Shown here: in pieces, positions 11,655 through 20,000 of the stretch | How the letters are laid out: every line of letters starts with the position of its first letter | Numbering within the stretch: position 1 is the stretch's first letter | Assembly (NCBI RefSeq): GCF_002531725.1 | Contig: NZ_NWSQ01000005.1 | Span: 124,001 to 188,000 of the forward strand | From: Rhizobium sp. L43 | GTDB taxonomy: Bacteria > Pseudomonadota > Alphaproteobacteria > Rhizobiales > Rhizobiaceae | DNA length: 64,000 nucleotides | Reading direction: 5' to 3' | Notes under the pieces: generated by a model | The model's database searches: none | Told to the model about the DNA's origin: nothing | What the model saw: the letters and a program-made list of their open reading frames with translations, nothing else | Program-made: the position numbers and the translations under genes

Positions 11655-11666
11655 TCAAAGATTATC

Positions 11667-12533
11667 GTGAATTTTGCGAGCTATAACATACAGTACGGCT
11701 TCGGTCTCGACGGCAGATACGATCTCAGGCGGATTGCCCGGAGCCTCGAGGGCGCCGATGTCATCGCGCTGCAGGAGGTGACCCGCGGCTTCTCGCGCAA
11801 CGGTTTTGCCGACATGGTGGCCGATGTTGCAGCCTTCTTTCCCGACTATTTCTGGGTGTATGGGCCGGCCTGCGACATGCATGTCGAGGCCGATAAAGGC
11901 AGGCCTCAGCCGCCGCCGGGCACCCGCTTCCAATTCGGCAATATGGTGCTGTCGCGCTGGCCTGTCATCTCGACCCGGACGCTGCTTCTGCCGCGCAGCC
12001 GGACGATCGGCAAGATCAACCTGCAGCGCGGCGCAACCGAGGCGGTGATCGCAGTGCCGGGCGGCGCGCTCCGCTTCTATTCCGTCCATCTCGACCATGT
12101 CTCGGCCGACGAGCGCATCCGCCAGCTGCAGTTTTTGAACGCTGAGATCAATGCCTTCGTCCAGGACGGCGGGTCGCTGACGGGCGGCGGCGAATTCGAT
12201 CTGCCGGAGCCGCCGCTGCCGGAGGATTATATCATCATGGGCGATTTCAACATGGAGCCGGAATCGCCGGAATATTGCGCGCTTGCCGGTGCCGGCGGCG
12301 GATATTACGGCCGTGTCGCCCGGATCGGTACGCCGATCGACGCCTTTGCGGCGCTTTCGGCCTATCGGCCGGAGAGCTACAGCTGGATGGATCCCGAAGA
12401 TCACGGCAAACGCATGCATCTCGATTATTGCTTCGTCAGTTGCGGCCTCGAGGGCCGGTTGAAATCCGCCCGGATCGATACGCAATCCGTCGGATCCGAT
12501 CATTTCCCCCTATGGGTCGAGATCGGGGATTGA
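11667..12533 (+). CDS. Endonuclease/exonuclease/phosphatase (EEP) family protein
   Basis: The 288-residue protein has the DNase I/EEP fold motifs: ASYNIQYG near the start, IALQEVTRG (metal-binding Glu), FYSVHLDH, IIMGDFNMEP (GDFN) and the final GSDHFPLWVEI (SDH). All catalytic positions are present. No signal peptide is seen, so it is probably cytosolic. The substrate cannot be read from sequence and could be DNA, phosphoinositide or another phosphodiester. I use GTG at 11667, with GGAGG about 12 bases upstream. It is divergent from obgE. Confidence 0.85.
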   Translation: MNFASYNIQYGFGLDGRYDLRRIARSLEGADVIALQEVTRGFSRNGFADMVADVAAFFPDYFWVYGPACDMHVEADKGRPQPPPGTRFQFGNMVLSRWPVISTRTLLLPRSRTIGKINLQRGATEAVIAVPGGALRFYSVHLDHVSADERIRQLQFLNAEINAFVQDGGSLTGGGEFDLPEPPLPEDYIIMGDFNMEPESPEYCALAGAGGGYYGRVARIGTPIDAFAALSAYRPESYSWMDPEDHGKRMHLDYCFVSCGLEGRLKSARIDTQSVGSDHFPLWVEIGD

Positions 12534-12534
12534 C

Positions 12535-12567
12535 GAAGACGCCGCCGAGCCGGCGGCGTCTTCTTTT
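12535..12567. terminator. Rho-independent terminator after the EEP gene
   Basis: A 12-bp perfect stem (GAAGACGCCGCC / GGCGGCGTCTTC, 12535-12546 and 12552-12563) is followed by TTTT. It starts two bases after the EEP stop and abuts the convergent GNAT gene, so it may also serve the minus strand. Confidence 0.85.
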
Positions 12568-12570
12568 CGG

Positions 12571-13158
12571 CTATGCGACCTTCCGCGGCTGCAGCATGCC
12601 CGGCTGCAGCACGGTTTCGATGTGCGACACCATGGTGTTGCGGGCGAAACAATAGATTTCGCCGCAGCCCACCATACGGAAACCGAGCTTTTCCTGCAGC
12701 CGCAGCGAGGCCGGGTTGTCGGCGAAGACGCCGGAATGAACCGGCGTCTCCGGCATGCGGCGCGAGAAGCGCTCGATGATCGCCGCCACCGCCTCGCTCA
12801 TATAGCCGCGCCGCCAGTAGTAGCGGTTCAGCCAGTAGCCGAGGTGCCAGCGGCCGTGGCGCAGCTCGATCGAGACGTTGCCGATATGGACATCGTCCTT
12901 GCCGGTGATCGCCAGCGGCCAGTCCGGCAGGGTGCCCGAGGTGACCGGGATCAGCCAGTCCAGCGCATCCTGCCGGTCGAACGGCGCGGGCACGCGGGAC
13001 AGCATGCGCGTGACCGCGAAATCGGAGAGCGATTCCGCGATCGCAGGCGCATCGCTCAGCCGGTGGGGACGGAGCGTCAGCCGGGCGGTCGAGATGACGG
13101 GCGCGGGGCCTGGCATCATCGGCTTGGCCTCCGGCCTTTGCAGCGCTGATGTGCTCAT
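12571..13158 (-). CDS. GNAT family N-acetyltransferase (RimJ/RimL-like)
   Basis: The product of about 195 residues belongs to the Acetyltransf_3 group. STARLTLRPHRLSDAPAI starts the fold, IGNVSIELRHGRWHLGYWLN is the central strand, and YWRRGYMSEAVAAII is the acetyl-CoA pyrophosphate loop. FADNPASLRLQEKLGFRMVG is the classic C-terminal motif. The start (ATG at 13156-13158) overlaps the stop of the upstream GNAT gene by 4 bases, so the two paralogues form a coupled pair. The acceptor substrate is unknown; protein N-termini or an amino-glycan are usual for this group. Confidence 0.85.
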   Translation of the reverse strand: MSTSALQRPEAKPMMPGPAPVISTARLTLRPHRLSDAPAIAESLSDFAVTRMLSRVPAPFDRQDALDWLIPVTSGTLPDWPLAITGKDDVHIGNVSIELRHGRWHLGYWLNRYYWRRGYMSEAVAAIIERFSRRMPETPVHSGVFADNPASLRLQEKLGFRMVGCGEIYCFARNTMVSHIETVLQPGMLQPRKVA

Positions 13159-13811
13159 GCGATGTTCCCCCAGCTTCGGAGCGACATCCAGGTCTTGCGG
13201 TCGAGCCTGTACCATTCCACCGGCACGTTGCTGCCGAGCGCCAGCGAGGCGGCGAGCCCCGATCCCTGGAACTGGAAACCGCATTTCTGGATGACGCGGC
13301 GCGAGGCGACGTTCATCACCCGGCAGCGGGCGTCGATCTGATCGACGTCCTGACGGGTTCTGAACACCATATCGACCAGGGCATGGCAGGCCTCGGTCGT
13401 ATAGCCCTGGTTCCAATAGGGTTCGCCCAGCCAGTAACCGATCTCGACGGTCCTGCCGTCGGCATGCGGTTCGACACCGCAGCAGCCGATAAAGGCGCCG
13501 TTTTCGGCCTTGGTGATCGCATAGACGCATTTGCCAATCTCGCCATTTTTCGTGCGACGCACGAAGTCAGCAGCATCATCGGCGGTATAGGGGTGCGGCA
13601 TACGCGATACCATGGTGGCGACTTTGGCGTTGTTGGCGAGATGGGCAAGGGCGTCGATGTCTTCTTCGTGGGGCGCGCGCATGACGAGCCTTTCCGATAG
13701 TAAGACAGGGCAATCGGTCCTTAACCGTTCCGGCCTCAGCCGTTCTTCGGAAGACACCCGGTCTTCCCGGGGAGACCGTGATTGGTCTACCCTTAACAAT
13801 TCGCCTTGCAT
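13155..13811 (-). CDS. GNAT family N-acetyltransferase (RimJ/RimL-like), paralogue of next gene
   Basis: This 218-residue acetyltransferase shows SERLVMRAPHEEDIDAL, VEIGYWLGEPYWNQGYTTEACHAL (acetyl-CoA loop) and VMNVASRRVIQKCGFQFQG. It is clearly related to the downstream GNAT and coupled to it by an ATGA overlap. The first 45 residues are charged and precede the domain, so a shorter start is possible. I used the ATG at 13809-13811, just downstream of the rpmA terminator. Confidence 0.82.
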   Translation of the reverse strand: MQGELLRVDQSRSPREDRVSSEERLRPERLRTDCPVLLSERLVMRAPHEEDIDALAHLANNAKVATMVSRMPHPYTADDAADFVRRTKNGEIGKCVYAITKAENGAFIGCCGVEPHADGRTVEIGYWLGEPYWNQGYTTEACHALVDMVFRTRQDVDQIDARCRVMNVASRRVIQKCGFQFQGSGLAASLALGSNVPVEWYRLDRKTWMSLRSWGNIA

Positions 13812-13833
13812 GTTCAGTCCTCCTGTTTGGACA

Positions 13834-13866
13834 AAGAAAAAGGGGAGATGGCGCCCCATCTCCCCT
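13834..13866 (-). terminator. Rho-independent terminator of rplU-rpmA
   Basis: An 11-bp stem (AGGGGAGATGG / CCATCTCCCCT, 13841-13851 and 13856-13866) is followed on the minus strand by a run of T. It lies 70 bases beyond the rpmA stop, before the GNAT pair. Confidence 0.85.
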
Positions 13867-13936
13867 GTTTTCTGGACTGAACCTGATACGGCCAGCCGGG
13901 TCGATGAGACGCCGGCTGTTTTTGAGCGCTACCGGC

Positions 13937-14206
13937 TTATTCCGCTGCTTCCGCTTTCGGCATGACAGACACGTAGACGCGACCGTTGGCCTTCGTTCGG
14001 TAGTTCACATTGCCGGCGGTAAGCGCAAAAATCGTGTGATCCTTGCCGAGGCCGACGTTGGAACCCGGATGCCACTGCGTCCCGCGCTGACGCACGAGGA
14101 TGTTGCCTGCGATGACGGCTTCGCCGCCGAACTTCTTCACGCCAAGGCGCTTGGATTCGGAATCGCGACCGTTGCGCGAGGAACCGCCAGCTTTTTTGTG
14201 TGCCAT
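13937..14206 (-). CDS. rpmA: 50S ribosomal protein L27 (bL27)
   Basis: The 89-residue protein has the usual N-terminus [20 protein letters not shown], which reaches toward the peptidyl-transferase centre, then [19 protein letters not shown] and GKDHT. No Firmicutes-type cleaved N-terminal extension is present. It is downstream of rplU with a 33-base gap, the standard order. Confidence 0.98.
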   Translation of the reverse strand: MAHKKAGGSSRNGRDSESKRLGVKKFGGEAVIAGNILVRQRGTQWHPGSNVGLGKDHTIFALTAGNVNYRTKANGRVYVSVMPKAEAAE

Positions 14207-14239
14207 TGGAGTTCTCCTTTAAACCTTGTCCCGTTGATC

Positions 14240-14557
14240 TTACTTGGCAGCCACGATGTCCGTGATACGGACGACCGTGTGATGCTGACGATGGCCGCGC
14301 GAACGCTTCGAATTCTGACGGCGGCGCTTCTTGAAGGCGATGACCTTCTTGCCGCGGTTCTGTTCGACGACTTCTGCCTTGACAGAGGCGCCGGTAACGA
14401 AGGGCGCACCGATCGCAGCGTCGGCGCCTTCGCCGATCACGAGCACTTCGGTGAATTCAATGGAATCGCCAGCGGTGGCTTCCAGCTTTTCGATGGTCAG
14501 CACGTCGTTGGCTGCCACACGGTACTGTTTACCGCCGGTCTTGATGACTGCGAACAT
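14240..14557 (-). CDS. rplU: 50S ribosomal protein L21 (bL21)
   Basis: The 105-residue protein begins [14 protein letters not shown] and ends with the basic segment [16 protein letters not shown] and HTVVRITDI. These are standard L21 landmarks that bind 23S rRNA. It is the first gene of rplU-rpmA, with a promoter at 14740-14768. Confidence 0.98.
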   Translation of the reverse strand: MFAVIKTGGKQYRVAANDVLTIEKLEATAGDSIEFTEVLVIGEGADAAIGAPFVTGASVKAEVVEQNRGKKVIAFKKRRRQNSKRSRGHRQHHTVVRITDIVAAK

Positions 14558-14739
14558 TTTTTATCCTTTCATGTTCGTTCCAGCTCTCCTCGCCGCTTGG
14601 GCAAGGTGGCCGTCTTTTTATCAGTCGAAGTTAAGCAGGGATTTCAGAGGGCTACCCTCGAACTCTTCCTGCCGGTGAAGCGTCCTGCGCAAGCGCAGGA
14701 CAAGCAAGGCGCGGATTTCTCCAAACCTATTGCGCAGCC

Positions 14740-14768
14740 GAGATACGCGAGCGACAAAAAACTGTCAA
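14740..14768 (-). promoter_or_regulatory. Sigma-70-type promoter of rplU-rpmA
   Basis: On the minus strand CTTGACA (14763-14769 region) is followed after about 17 bases by TATCTC. This gives a good vegetative promoter about 180 bases upstream of rplU, leaving a long leader of unknown role. Confidence 0.6.
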
Positions 14769-14800
14769 GGCAAAAGGATGGAATGCTTCGACTTTTCGGC

Positions 14801-14829
14801 TTGCCAACCTGTCATATGCTCGTTATGAG
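14801..14829 (+). promoter_or_regulatory. Promoter of the left tRNA-Ser copy
   Basis: TTGCCA (14801-14806) and TATGAG (14824-14829) are 17 bases apart, about 35 bases before the tRNA. The -10 box lies inside the 136-bp duplicated block, but the -35 lies outside it. The right copy therefore uses different -35 sequence (TTGCGC at 27182-27187). Confidence 0.55.
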
Positions 14830-14956
14830 AACGCCCGCGCCGAACAAGCGCCGACCAGACCGCGGAGAGGTGGCAGAGTGGTCGAATGCACCGCACTCGA
14901 AATGCGGCATACCTGCAAGGGTATCGTGGGTTCAAATCCCACCCTCTCCGCCATAA
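14821..14956 (+). repeat. Island-flanking direct repeat, left copy (136 bp, includes tRNA-Ser)
   Basis: Positions 14821-14956 are identical to 27201-27336 except for one base (A at 14857, T at 27237). The repeat covers the -10 region, the whole tRNA-Ser gene and three bases after it. Flanking sequence diverges at once on both sides, so this marks the left limit of the inserted island. Confidence 0.92.
14864..14953 (+). tRNA. tRNA-Ser (anticodon CGA), left copy
   Basis: The 90-nt gene has acceptor stem GGAGAGG/CCTCTCC, discriminator G and encoded CCA. The anticodon loop CTCGAAA has anticodon CGA at 14898-14900. The long serine-type variable arm and the T-loop GTTCAAATC are present. A second identical copy lies at 27244-27333. 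Confidence 0.97.
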
Positions 14957-15168
14957 CGCTTCCGGGGTCTCCAAGGTTTCCAGCGTTCTCTTCCACTTGG
15001 CCGCTGCTGACTTGTTATCAGGCACCAAATTCGATGGCAAAGTGTGAGATGGGGCCACATGCGCGGCACGTCCCACCTCTGGATGATGGTGGAAGATGAG
15101 GAGTCGCAACCTCTTGCTGCGAATCAGGGAGGACTCTATATTGAATAGAAATCAACCGGAAATTCATC

Positions 15169-15705
15169 GTGGCTACGATTTCGTATAATCCTCCGCAGCC
15201 TTCGGGCTTGAGCAAGGATTCGGTAGAGAACTTCGCAACGTCGGTGGCGACGCAGCTTGGCTTTGGCGTCGGTGGAGATTTGAATGACGTAATCTCAAAG
15301 CTCGGCGGGCGAGTTCGTGCCCAGGAGCTTTGGGAAATCGCCGATTCAAGCTCTGGTTCAATTCGGATTGATTCTGATAACAACTTTGAAGTTGTCGTAG
15401 CCCTTCATACGGGACCGGCTCGCGATAGATTTACGATCGCTCACGAGCTGGGGCACTATGTCCTTCACTATCTTTGGCCACTCAATCAAAAGAAGGAAGT
15501 GGGTCCGATCGAAGCGAAACGCTACGGCACAGGTCGCGTTGAGTGGGAGGCCAACTGGTTTGCCGCGGCATTCCTTATGCCCGAAGGCGAGTTTCGGAGA
15601 ATTTACGCGGAGGTAAATGGCAGTATCGCTGCTCTCGCGGACCGGTTCAAAGTATCCATCGAGGCTGCAAAGGTTCGCGCAAAATCATTGGGCCTGGGAG
15701 CATAG
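15169..15705 (+). CDS. ImmA/IrrE-family zinc metallopeptidase
   Basis: This 178-residue protein contains the zinc-peptidase motif in RFTIAHELGHYVLHY (HELGH, near residue 95) and a downstream EANWFAAAFLMP segment with the third ligand, the standard ImmA/IrrE core. Relatives cleave phage or element repressors, or regulate stress, often with an XRE regulator. No helix-turn-helix is fused or adjacent here. The start is GTG at 15169. It is the first gene of the island and ends three bases before the cyclase-like gene, so the two are almost certainly one operon. Confidence 0.87.
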   Translation: MATISYNPPQPSGLSKDSVENFATSVATQLGFGVGGDLNDVISKLGGRVRAQELWEIADSSSGSIRIDSDNNFEVVVALHTGPARDRFTIAHELGHYVLHYLWPLNQKKEVGPIEAKRYGTGRVEWEANWFAAAFLMPEGEFRRIYAEVNGSIAALADRFKVSIEAAKVRAKSLGLGA

Positions 15706-15708
15706 GGT

Positions 15709-16842
15709 TTGGCGCCGAACAACGCTGGACCTTTGTCTGCACGGTTGAGGCTCTTCCTGAGTGTGGACATCGTTGGTTCCACCGCGTTTAAGCAGACCAA
15801 CCAGGCAGCATTTAAGTCAGACGAAAAATCGATCTCTCGTATCGCCGAGCCTTGGTTTTCTCCAATCGCAGAATTCTACCGTGAGATTGAGCGCCTCTTC
15901 TCGCAAGAGTGGTCGATCTATGCTGAGACGGTCGCAAAAAAGTTTGACTGGCCTGTCGGCGAGCCCCCGGAATTGTGGAAAAGTGCCGGCGACGAACTGC
16001 TGTATATTAAGCTTCTTCGTGATCACCGAGAGGCGTTAGCCTGTCTTCACTGCTGGATCCGAAGTGTTGCGACCTTTCGGGTGGCGTTGCGGACAAAATA
16101 TCCTTCACTTGATGTTAAATCTACTGCATGGATTGCAGGCTTTCCTATAACAAATACTGAGGTAATATTCAATTCTTCTTTGGATTATAGCGACGGCCCG
16201 CTCAATGACGATGATACGATATTCTCGAACCTAGCTCTTCTGCATAAGTATTACGAAAACGGTTCGAGTTTGACGATGAGGCGCGATTTCATTGGTCCCT
16301 CCATTGATGCGGGCTTCCGTCTTTGTGCTTTAGCAACCCCACGCAAACTCATAATTGCAGTCGACCTGGCCCTGATGTTGGTGCACGCGGTTAGAGGCAG
16401 TCCTCCAGAGTTAGGCCTTGACGAACTGGAGATCCGCTATGAAGGACGTCAGCATTTGAAAGGCGTCCTCGGCGGTCTTGGTTACCCCGTATTTTGGGTA
16501 GACATGGCTAAATCATCGGCGCTGGAGCGCGCCGAGGACACGCTTCTGGACCAGAAATCTCGCAACACCGATGAAATCAAGAAATTTTGTGAGCAATTCT
16601 TCCTGGAGCATAAGGGCAATATCATCATTCCCTATATCGAAGGCAGCGAAGATACGTATTTCTCAACGATTCCGCCAAACCATCGCGCTCGGCTAAAAGT
16701 CCTAGAGGACTATTGGCGCAACGAAGGAGGGCGTCGAGAAATTGAACGCGCGTCTCCAGACCAAGATGGCCAAGGTATGAAAATCGAGCCGGAGACTGCA
16801 AACCAGGTGGTTGAAGAAATGCTGAGGCGAGACAAGCCGTGA
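15709..16842 (+). CDS. Class III nucleotidyl cyclase-like protein (Pycsar PycC-like candidate)
   Basis: The 377-residue protein has no signal peptide. Near the start, LFLSVDIVGSTAFK matches the first metal-binding segment of class III cyclases (Asp in VDIVGST). WKSAGDELLYI (near residue 88) matches the K-x-x-G-D second metal segment. GPSIDAGFRLC (near residue 204) matches the late G-x-x-V-N-x-A-x-R segment, with Asp in place of Asn and the Arg kept. The C-terminal 130 residues are not recognised. Start is TTG at 15709, with GGGAG just upstream. It lies between the ImmA/IrrE peptidase (3-base gap) and an HNH gene. Pycsar cyclases have this general architecture. The product nucleotide and function are not shown by the sequence. 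Confidence 0.65.
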   Translation: MAPNNAGPLSARLRLFLSVDIVGSTAFKQTNQAAFKSDEKSISRIAEPWFSPIAEFYREIERLFSQEWSIYAETVAKKFDWPVGEPPELWKSAGDELLYIKLLRDHREALACLHCWIRSVATFRVALRTKYPSLDVKSTAWIAGFPITNTEVIFNSSLDYSDGPLNDDDTIFSNLALLHKYYENGSSLTMRRDFIGPSIDAGFRLCALATPRKLIIAVDLALMLVHAVRGSPPELGLDELEIRYEGRQHLKGVLGGLGYPVFWVDMAKSSALERAEDTLLDQKSRNTDEIKKFCEQFFLEHKGNIIIPYIEGSEDTYFSTIPPNHRARLKVLEDYWRNEGGRREIERASPDQDGQGMKIEPETANQVVEEMLRRDKP

Positions 16843-16867
16843 ACAACTGACTCTTGAGGGGCTAAAG

Positions 16868-17562
16868 TTGGCAGTCACGCAGGGACATGGAAATCCGAAT
16901 TGGACACGCGATGAGACCCTCCTTGCTGTCGATCTATACCCTCGCCAAAAGCGCCGGAGGTGAGAGCGCTGTCGGAACTCCTGCGTTCACTGCCGTATCA
17001 TGCCGAAGCCGCGAAACAGCCGACATTTCGAAATCCAGATGGCATCGGCTTCAAACTGATGAATATTCGCCAAGTGGCCACCGGCAAAGGCCTTGGCAAC
17101 GTCTCCAATATGGACCGCCGGATATGGGCCGAGTTTGGAAATCGACCGGATGAGGTGCGCCGGATCGCCACCGCGATCAGGCTTGGCATCACGGTGGTCG
17201 GCACGGAGCCGTTGCCAGACGTCGAGCAAGAGCTGCCCGAGGGTCGGCTACTTACAGCCCTTCACGTTCGTCGCGAGCGAAATCCAAAGGTCCGAAAGCT
17301 TCTGCTGACCAATCGGAGGCAATTGGGGCTTAGTTGCGAGATCTGCGAGTTGTCGCGACCTGATTTGGACATCTCAATGCAGGAAGCCATGTTTGAAGCG
17401 CATCATCTGGTTCCGTTGTCTGAAGCCGGCGAGCGTAACACTAGGTTAGCAGATTTAGCGCTGGTCTGCGCTTGCTGCCATCGGCTAATTCATCGGGCAA
17501 TGGTCCTGAAGCCCGGATGGGTGAGCATCGCGGAAGCCCGATCAATGCTCGTGCCGGGATAG
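16868..17562 (+). pseudogene. HNH endonuclease, frame disrupted near the 5' end
   Basis: The C-terminal HNH domain is intact. CEICEL and CACCHRLIHR supply the zinc cysteines, and FEAHHLVPLSEAG holds the His-His pair. The start of the family (VTQGHGNPNWTRDETLL) is encoded from TTG at 16868 behind GAGGGG, but this frame stops after about 30 codons. The conserved LSELLRSLPYHAEAA continues in another frame from about 16960. Compared with intact relatives, roughly 10-15 residues also seem lost at the junction. A GTG at 16960 could restart a 200-residue product that keeps the nuclease domain, so activity is not excluded. It lies 25 bases behind the cyclase-like gene. Confidence 0.75.
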
Positions 17563-17692
17563 TTCTTGGCTCCGAAATAGGGGTATCTCCGCGTAACGTT
17601 CAACATCGATTGGAGGTTGGCAACGATCAGGAGCTCAAGCCCGCCGGCGATGATCTCGACATGGCTCGACGCAGGCTAATCCGCTATATTTT

Positions 17693-18457
17693 TCAACAGC
17701 TCCAGAACCGGACGGGATTTTGAACGTGCTTAAGCTCGCCGGCGGTTATCCGCTTGCCTCGCGCACCAACGTAGAGATCCCATATCTTTTGCGGTGCATC
17801 CCGTCCGACAAAGCCGAACCTATGTGCCTCGGATCCGTCGGCATAAGGAATGTCAGGGAAGTTGTCGGCAGTTGCGGCCATCCACCTCTCGGCCTCAAAC
17901 GCCCCTACAACCACTCCGCGGATAACGGCGAGCACATACTGAGCGTTTTCAGCGCGTGACCTTGAAATTCTCCAGCAATAGCGGACGAGATTGTAGATTG
18001 CTCGACGATCGAACCTATTATCAAGCTTGTTGATGTTGATCAGAACCAGCTTGTGCTCGGGGTTCTGAGGGAACGTCGGTAGGCTATATTTATCCAGGAG
18101 CTCTACGTGGTTCATGGGGCCACGGTCGCTGCTAGCGTGACCACCCTGAATATTGGTGAGGCCTGGATAGGCGTCGATCAATGCAGCCTCCACCTCAAAG
18201 ATCGCTGCCTCAGGTATCTCATGACGATGGATGACGTGAAGCACCTCAAGCCCAGCGTTCTTTATCGCCCGGATGCGATCGAGCTTTGATCCAAGTGTTT
18301 GGCTGTCGTCATCTGTTAAGTCTGCGACGCCAGCGGCATGATCGAATACGCGATTGTTACGACCTTTACCGACGTAAAACGTCTCGCCGTTCCGCGGATC
18401 GATGAGGCGATAGACGTAGTTGCCAAGCCGCTCGCATACTTCTTCAGAAAATCGCAC
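17693..18457 (-). CDS. LEM-3-like GIY-YIG nuclease domain protein
   Basis: The 254-residue protein begins with a GIY-YIG-type domain: NYVYRLIDPRNGETFYVGKGRNNRVFDH, with YVYRL and FYVGKG as the two motif strands, the Arg after GKG, and ALIDAYPGLTNIQGG supplying the later Glu/Asn region. The C-terminal half (KLVLININKL...RRAIYNLVRYCWRIS) is the unknown domain often fused to this nuclease type. The start codon is GTG at 18457. It is transcribed against the HNH block and sits 9 bases behind the next minus-strand gene. Confidence 0.75.
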   Translation of the reverse strand: MRFSEEVCERLGNYVYRLIDPRNGETFYVGKGRNNRVFDHAAGVADLTDDDSQTLGSKLDRIRAIKNAGLEVLHVIHRHEIPEAAIFEVEAALIDAYPGLTNIQGGHASSDRGPMNHVELLDKYSLPTFPQNPEHKLVLININKLDNRFDRRAIYNLVRYCWRISRSRAENAQYVLAVIRGVVVGAFEAERWMAATADNFPDIPYADGSEAHRFGFVGRDAPQKIWDLYVGARGKRITAGELKHVQNPVRFWSC

Positions 18458-18466
18458 GGCCGCCCC

Positions 18467-19776
18467 TTAGTTCAAGCTGATGATCTTCGCGGGCGAGAAG
18501 TTCTGAAACTTCTTGAACCCGCTGACCATTCCCTTGCCTGGCATGGGTGTGCCAACCGACCCTTTCAGCCAGCACTGCTTCTTCGCATAATTATAGGAGA
18601 ATGCCATGCAGCGATTGTCGTCAACGCAGGCGAGGCGACAGTCGAGCGGCGTCTTGGCGGTGCTATGAGGGCGTGGGGAGAGATCGCCGCCTCGAAAGTC
18701 AACGTCGTGAAAGAGTGCGCTCTGCGGGTCGATCGTTCCAAGAGCAAATGTGGGCGGGTCGGCGTCGGCCCCGCTGAGGAATCGGCCTGAGAAGGCGACG
18801 CTATTTCCATCTGCCCGGCCCGCACTGGATTTGAGGAAGCAGTTCGGCCCTTTTGTGATCTTTGGGTTGGCGTTGAAAGTGAACGCCTTGCATTGACCGT
18901 TCATCACCAGACAACTCTGAGCACATTCCGCAGCGTCGCTTGCGCGGATAGAAGAAATGTCGTCGCCGAAGAGATCGAGGCCGGTATAGACGGCGATTCG
19001 GTTTGGGCGCTTCGTGAATTCTTCGATCGTTGAGAGTTTCGCTTGTGTCTGCGGCGTCGGCGTGGTGCCTACCGTTGTTTCTATCGAGCGCGGCTGCTCC
19101 GGTGTCACCGGCTGCGCAGTTGATTCCGTTGTGCTCGTCGCGTTTGGGGCGGGCGGAGATGTATCTGGTGCTGCCGACGTGCCCGCTGCAGAGGGCTTTG
19201 ACCCATCGCCAGTTCGGTTGAGTTTATACCGCTCAATCTCTTCTGGAGTGAAGACGTGCATGTCATTCGGCGGTGTCTTGAACATGACGCTCAACACGTC
19301 CACGGGAGTATCGAAGCGGTTGAGGACGTCAATGATGTCCGAAATCGTGAGCTGCGCTCCCACAAGATCCGAGGTATCAGACGAGATCTGGTGCACGCCG
19401 AGCTTGCCGTCGACCTTCCGCTCGACACCCGCAAGAAACATATAAGCACATGCGGATAGGCATGCGCTGTCTTTCGAGATGTAGGTCGCGAGCTTTCGCT
19501 CATGAATGTCGTCTGCCATCAGCAGACCCATCTGCACGGCGCCGCCTGAGCTGTTCAAGGTAACAAGTTTAGCGCCGGGGCTGCATGAAGAGCCCGCCGG
19601 AAGTTGAGCGCTGAGCCGACGTCGATATCGCCGTTCATCACAATGACATCTGGCTTGGCGTCATCCACAACAAACGGACCAAATGCCTTCTCAGACGCGG
19701 CGGCAGGGCTGACAATTGTCATTCCGCATAGCGCAGCGCTCACCGCGGCAGATCGAAGCAACTTACGCATGAACAA
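18467..19776 (-). pseudogene. Secreted PAN/Apple-domain protein (COG3904-like), single frameshift
   Basis: Two adjacent frames encode one protein. The first (19555-19776) has a signal peptide (MRKLLRSAAVSAALCG...ASEK) and GDIDVGSALNFRRALHAAP, then runs out of frame. The second resumes at KLVTLNSSGGAVQMGLLMADDI, a ClpP/crotonase-like secreted domain (SSGGAV, SACLSACAYMFLAG), then a Pro/Thr-rich linker and two cysteine-rich PAN/Apple repeats (CAQSCLVMNGQCKAFTF; CRLACVDDNRCMAFSY). One missing base in the C-run near 19582 restores the full frame. This is either a true frameshift or an assembly error. Confidence 0.8.
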
Positions 19777-19860
19777 GCTCCCAGCCCGAGATTATCAAAC
19801 TACATACGCCCGAAGCTGACAAGGTTGTTGCAGGCTCAACACTGCATATTCTGGATTGCG

Positions 19861-20000
19861 GTTAATCGACCGCCTTTGGGCCGCGATAATCCTTGGCTCC
19901 TTCCACGGGCATTCTACTCGTGATCTTCACCGTCGATGGAGATCACATGGGGATGATCAGAAAGCTCTGATGCCGCTAGCAAGCCCAGGGCGTCGTGGTG
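19861..20000 (+). pseudogene. Relic of an integrase promoter and start region
   Basis: About 130 bases here align with 20542-20678, the segment upstream of and including the first codons of the integrase. Shared blocks include GTTAATCG, ATCCTTGG, GATCAGAAA and GCAAGC. The copy has lost its reading frame after about five codons (ATG at 19948, then TGA). It implies that a second, related integrase once stood here, or that the integrase start was duplicated. Confidence 0.65.
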
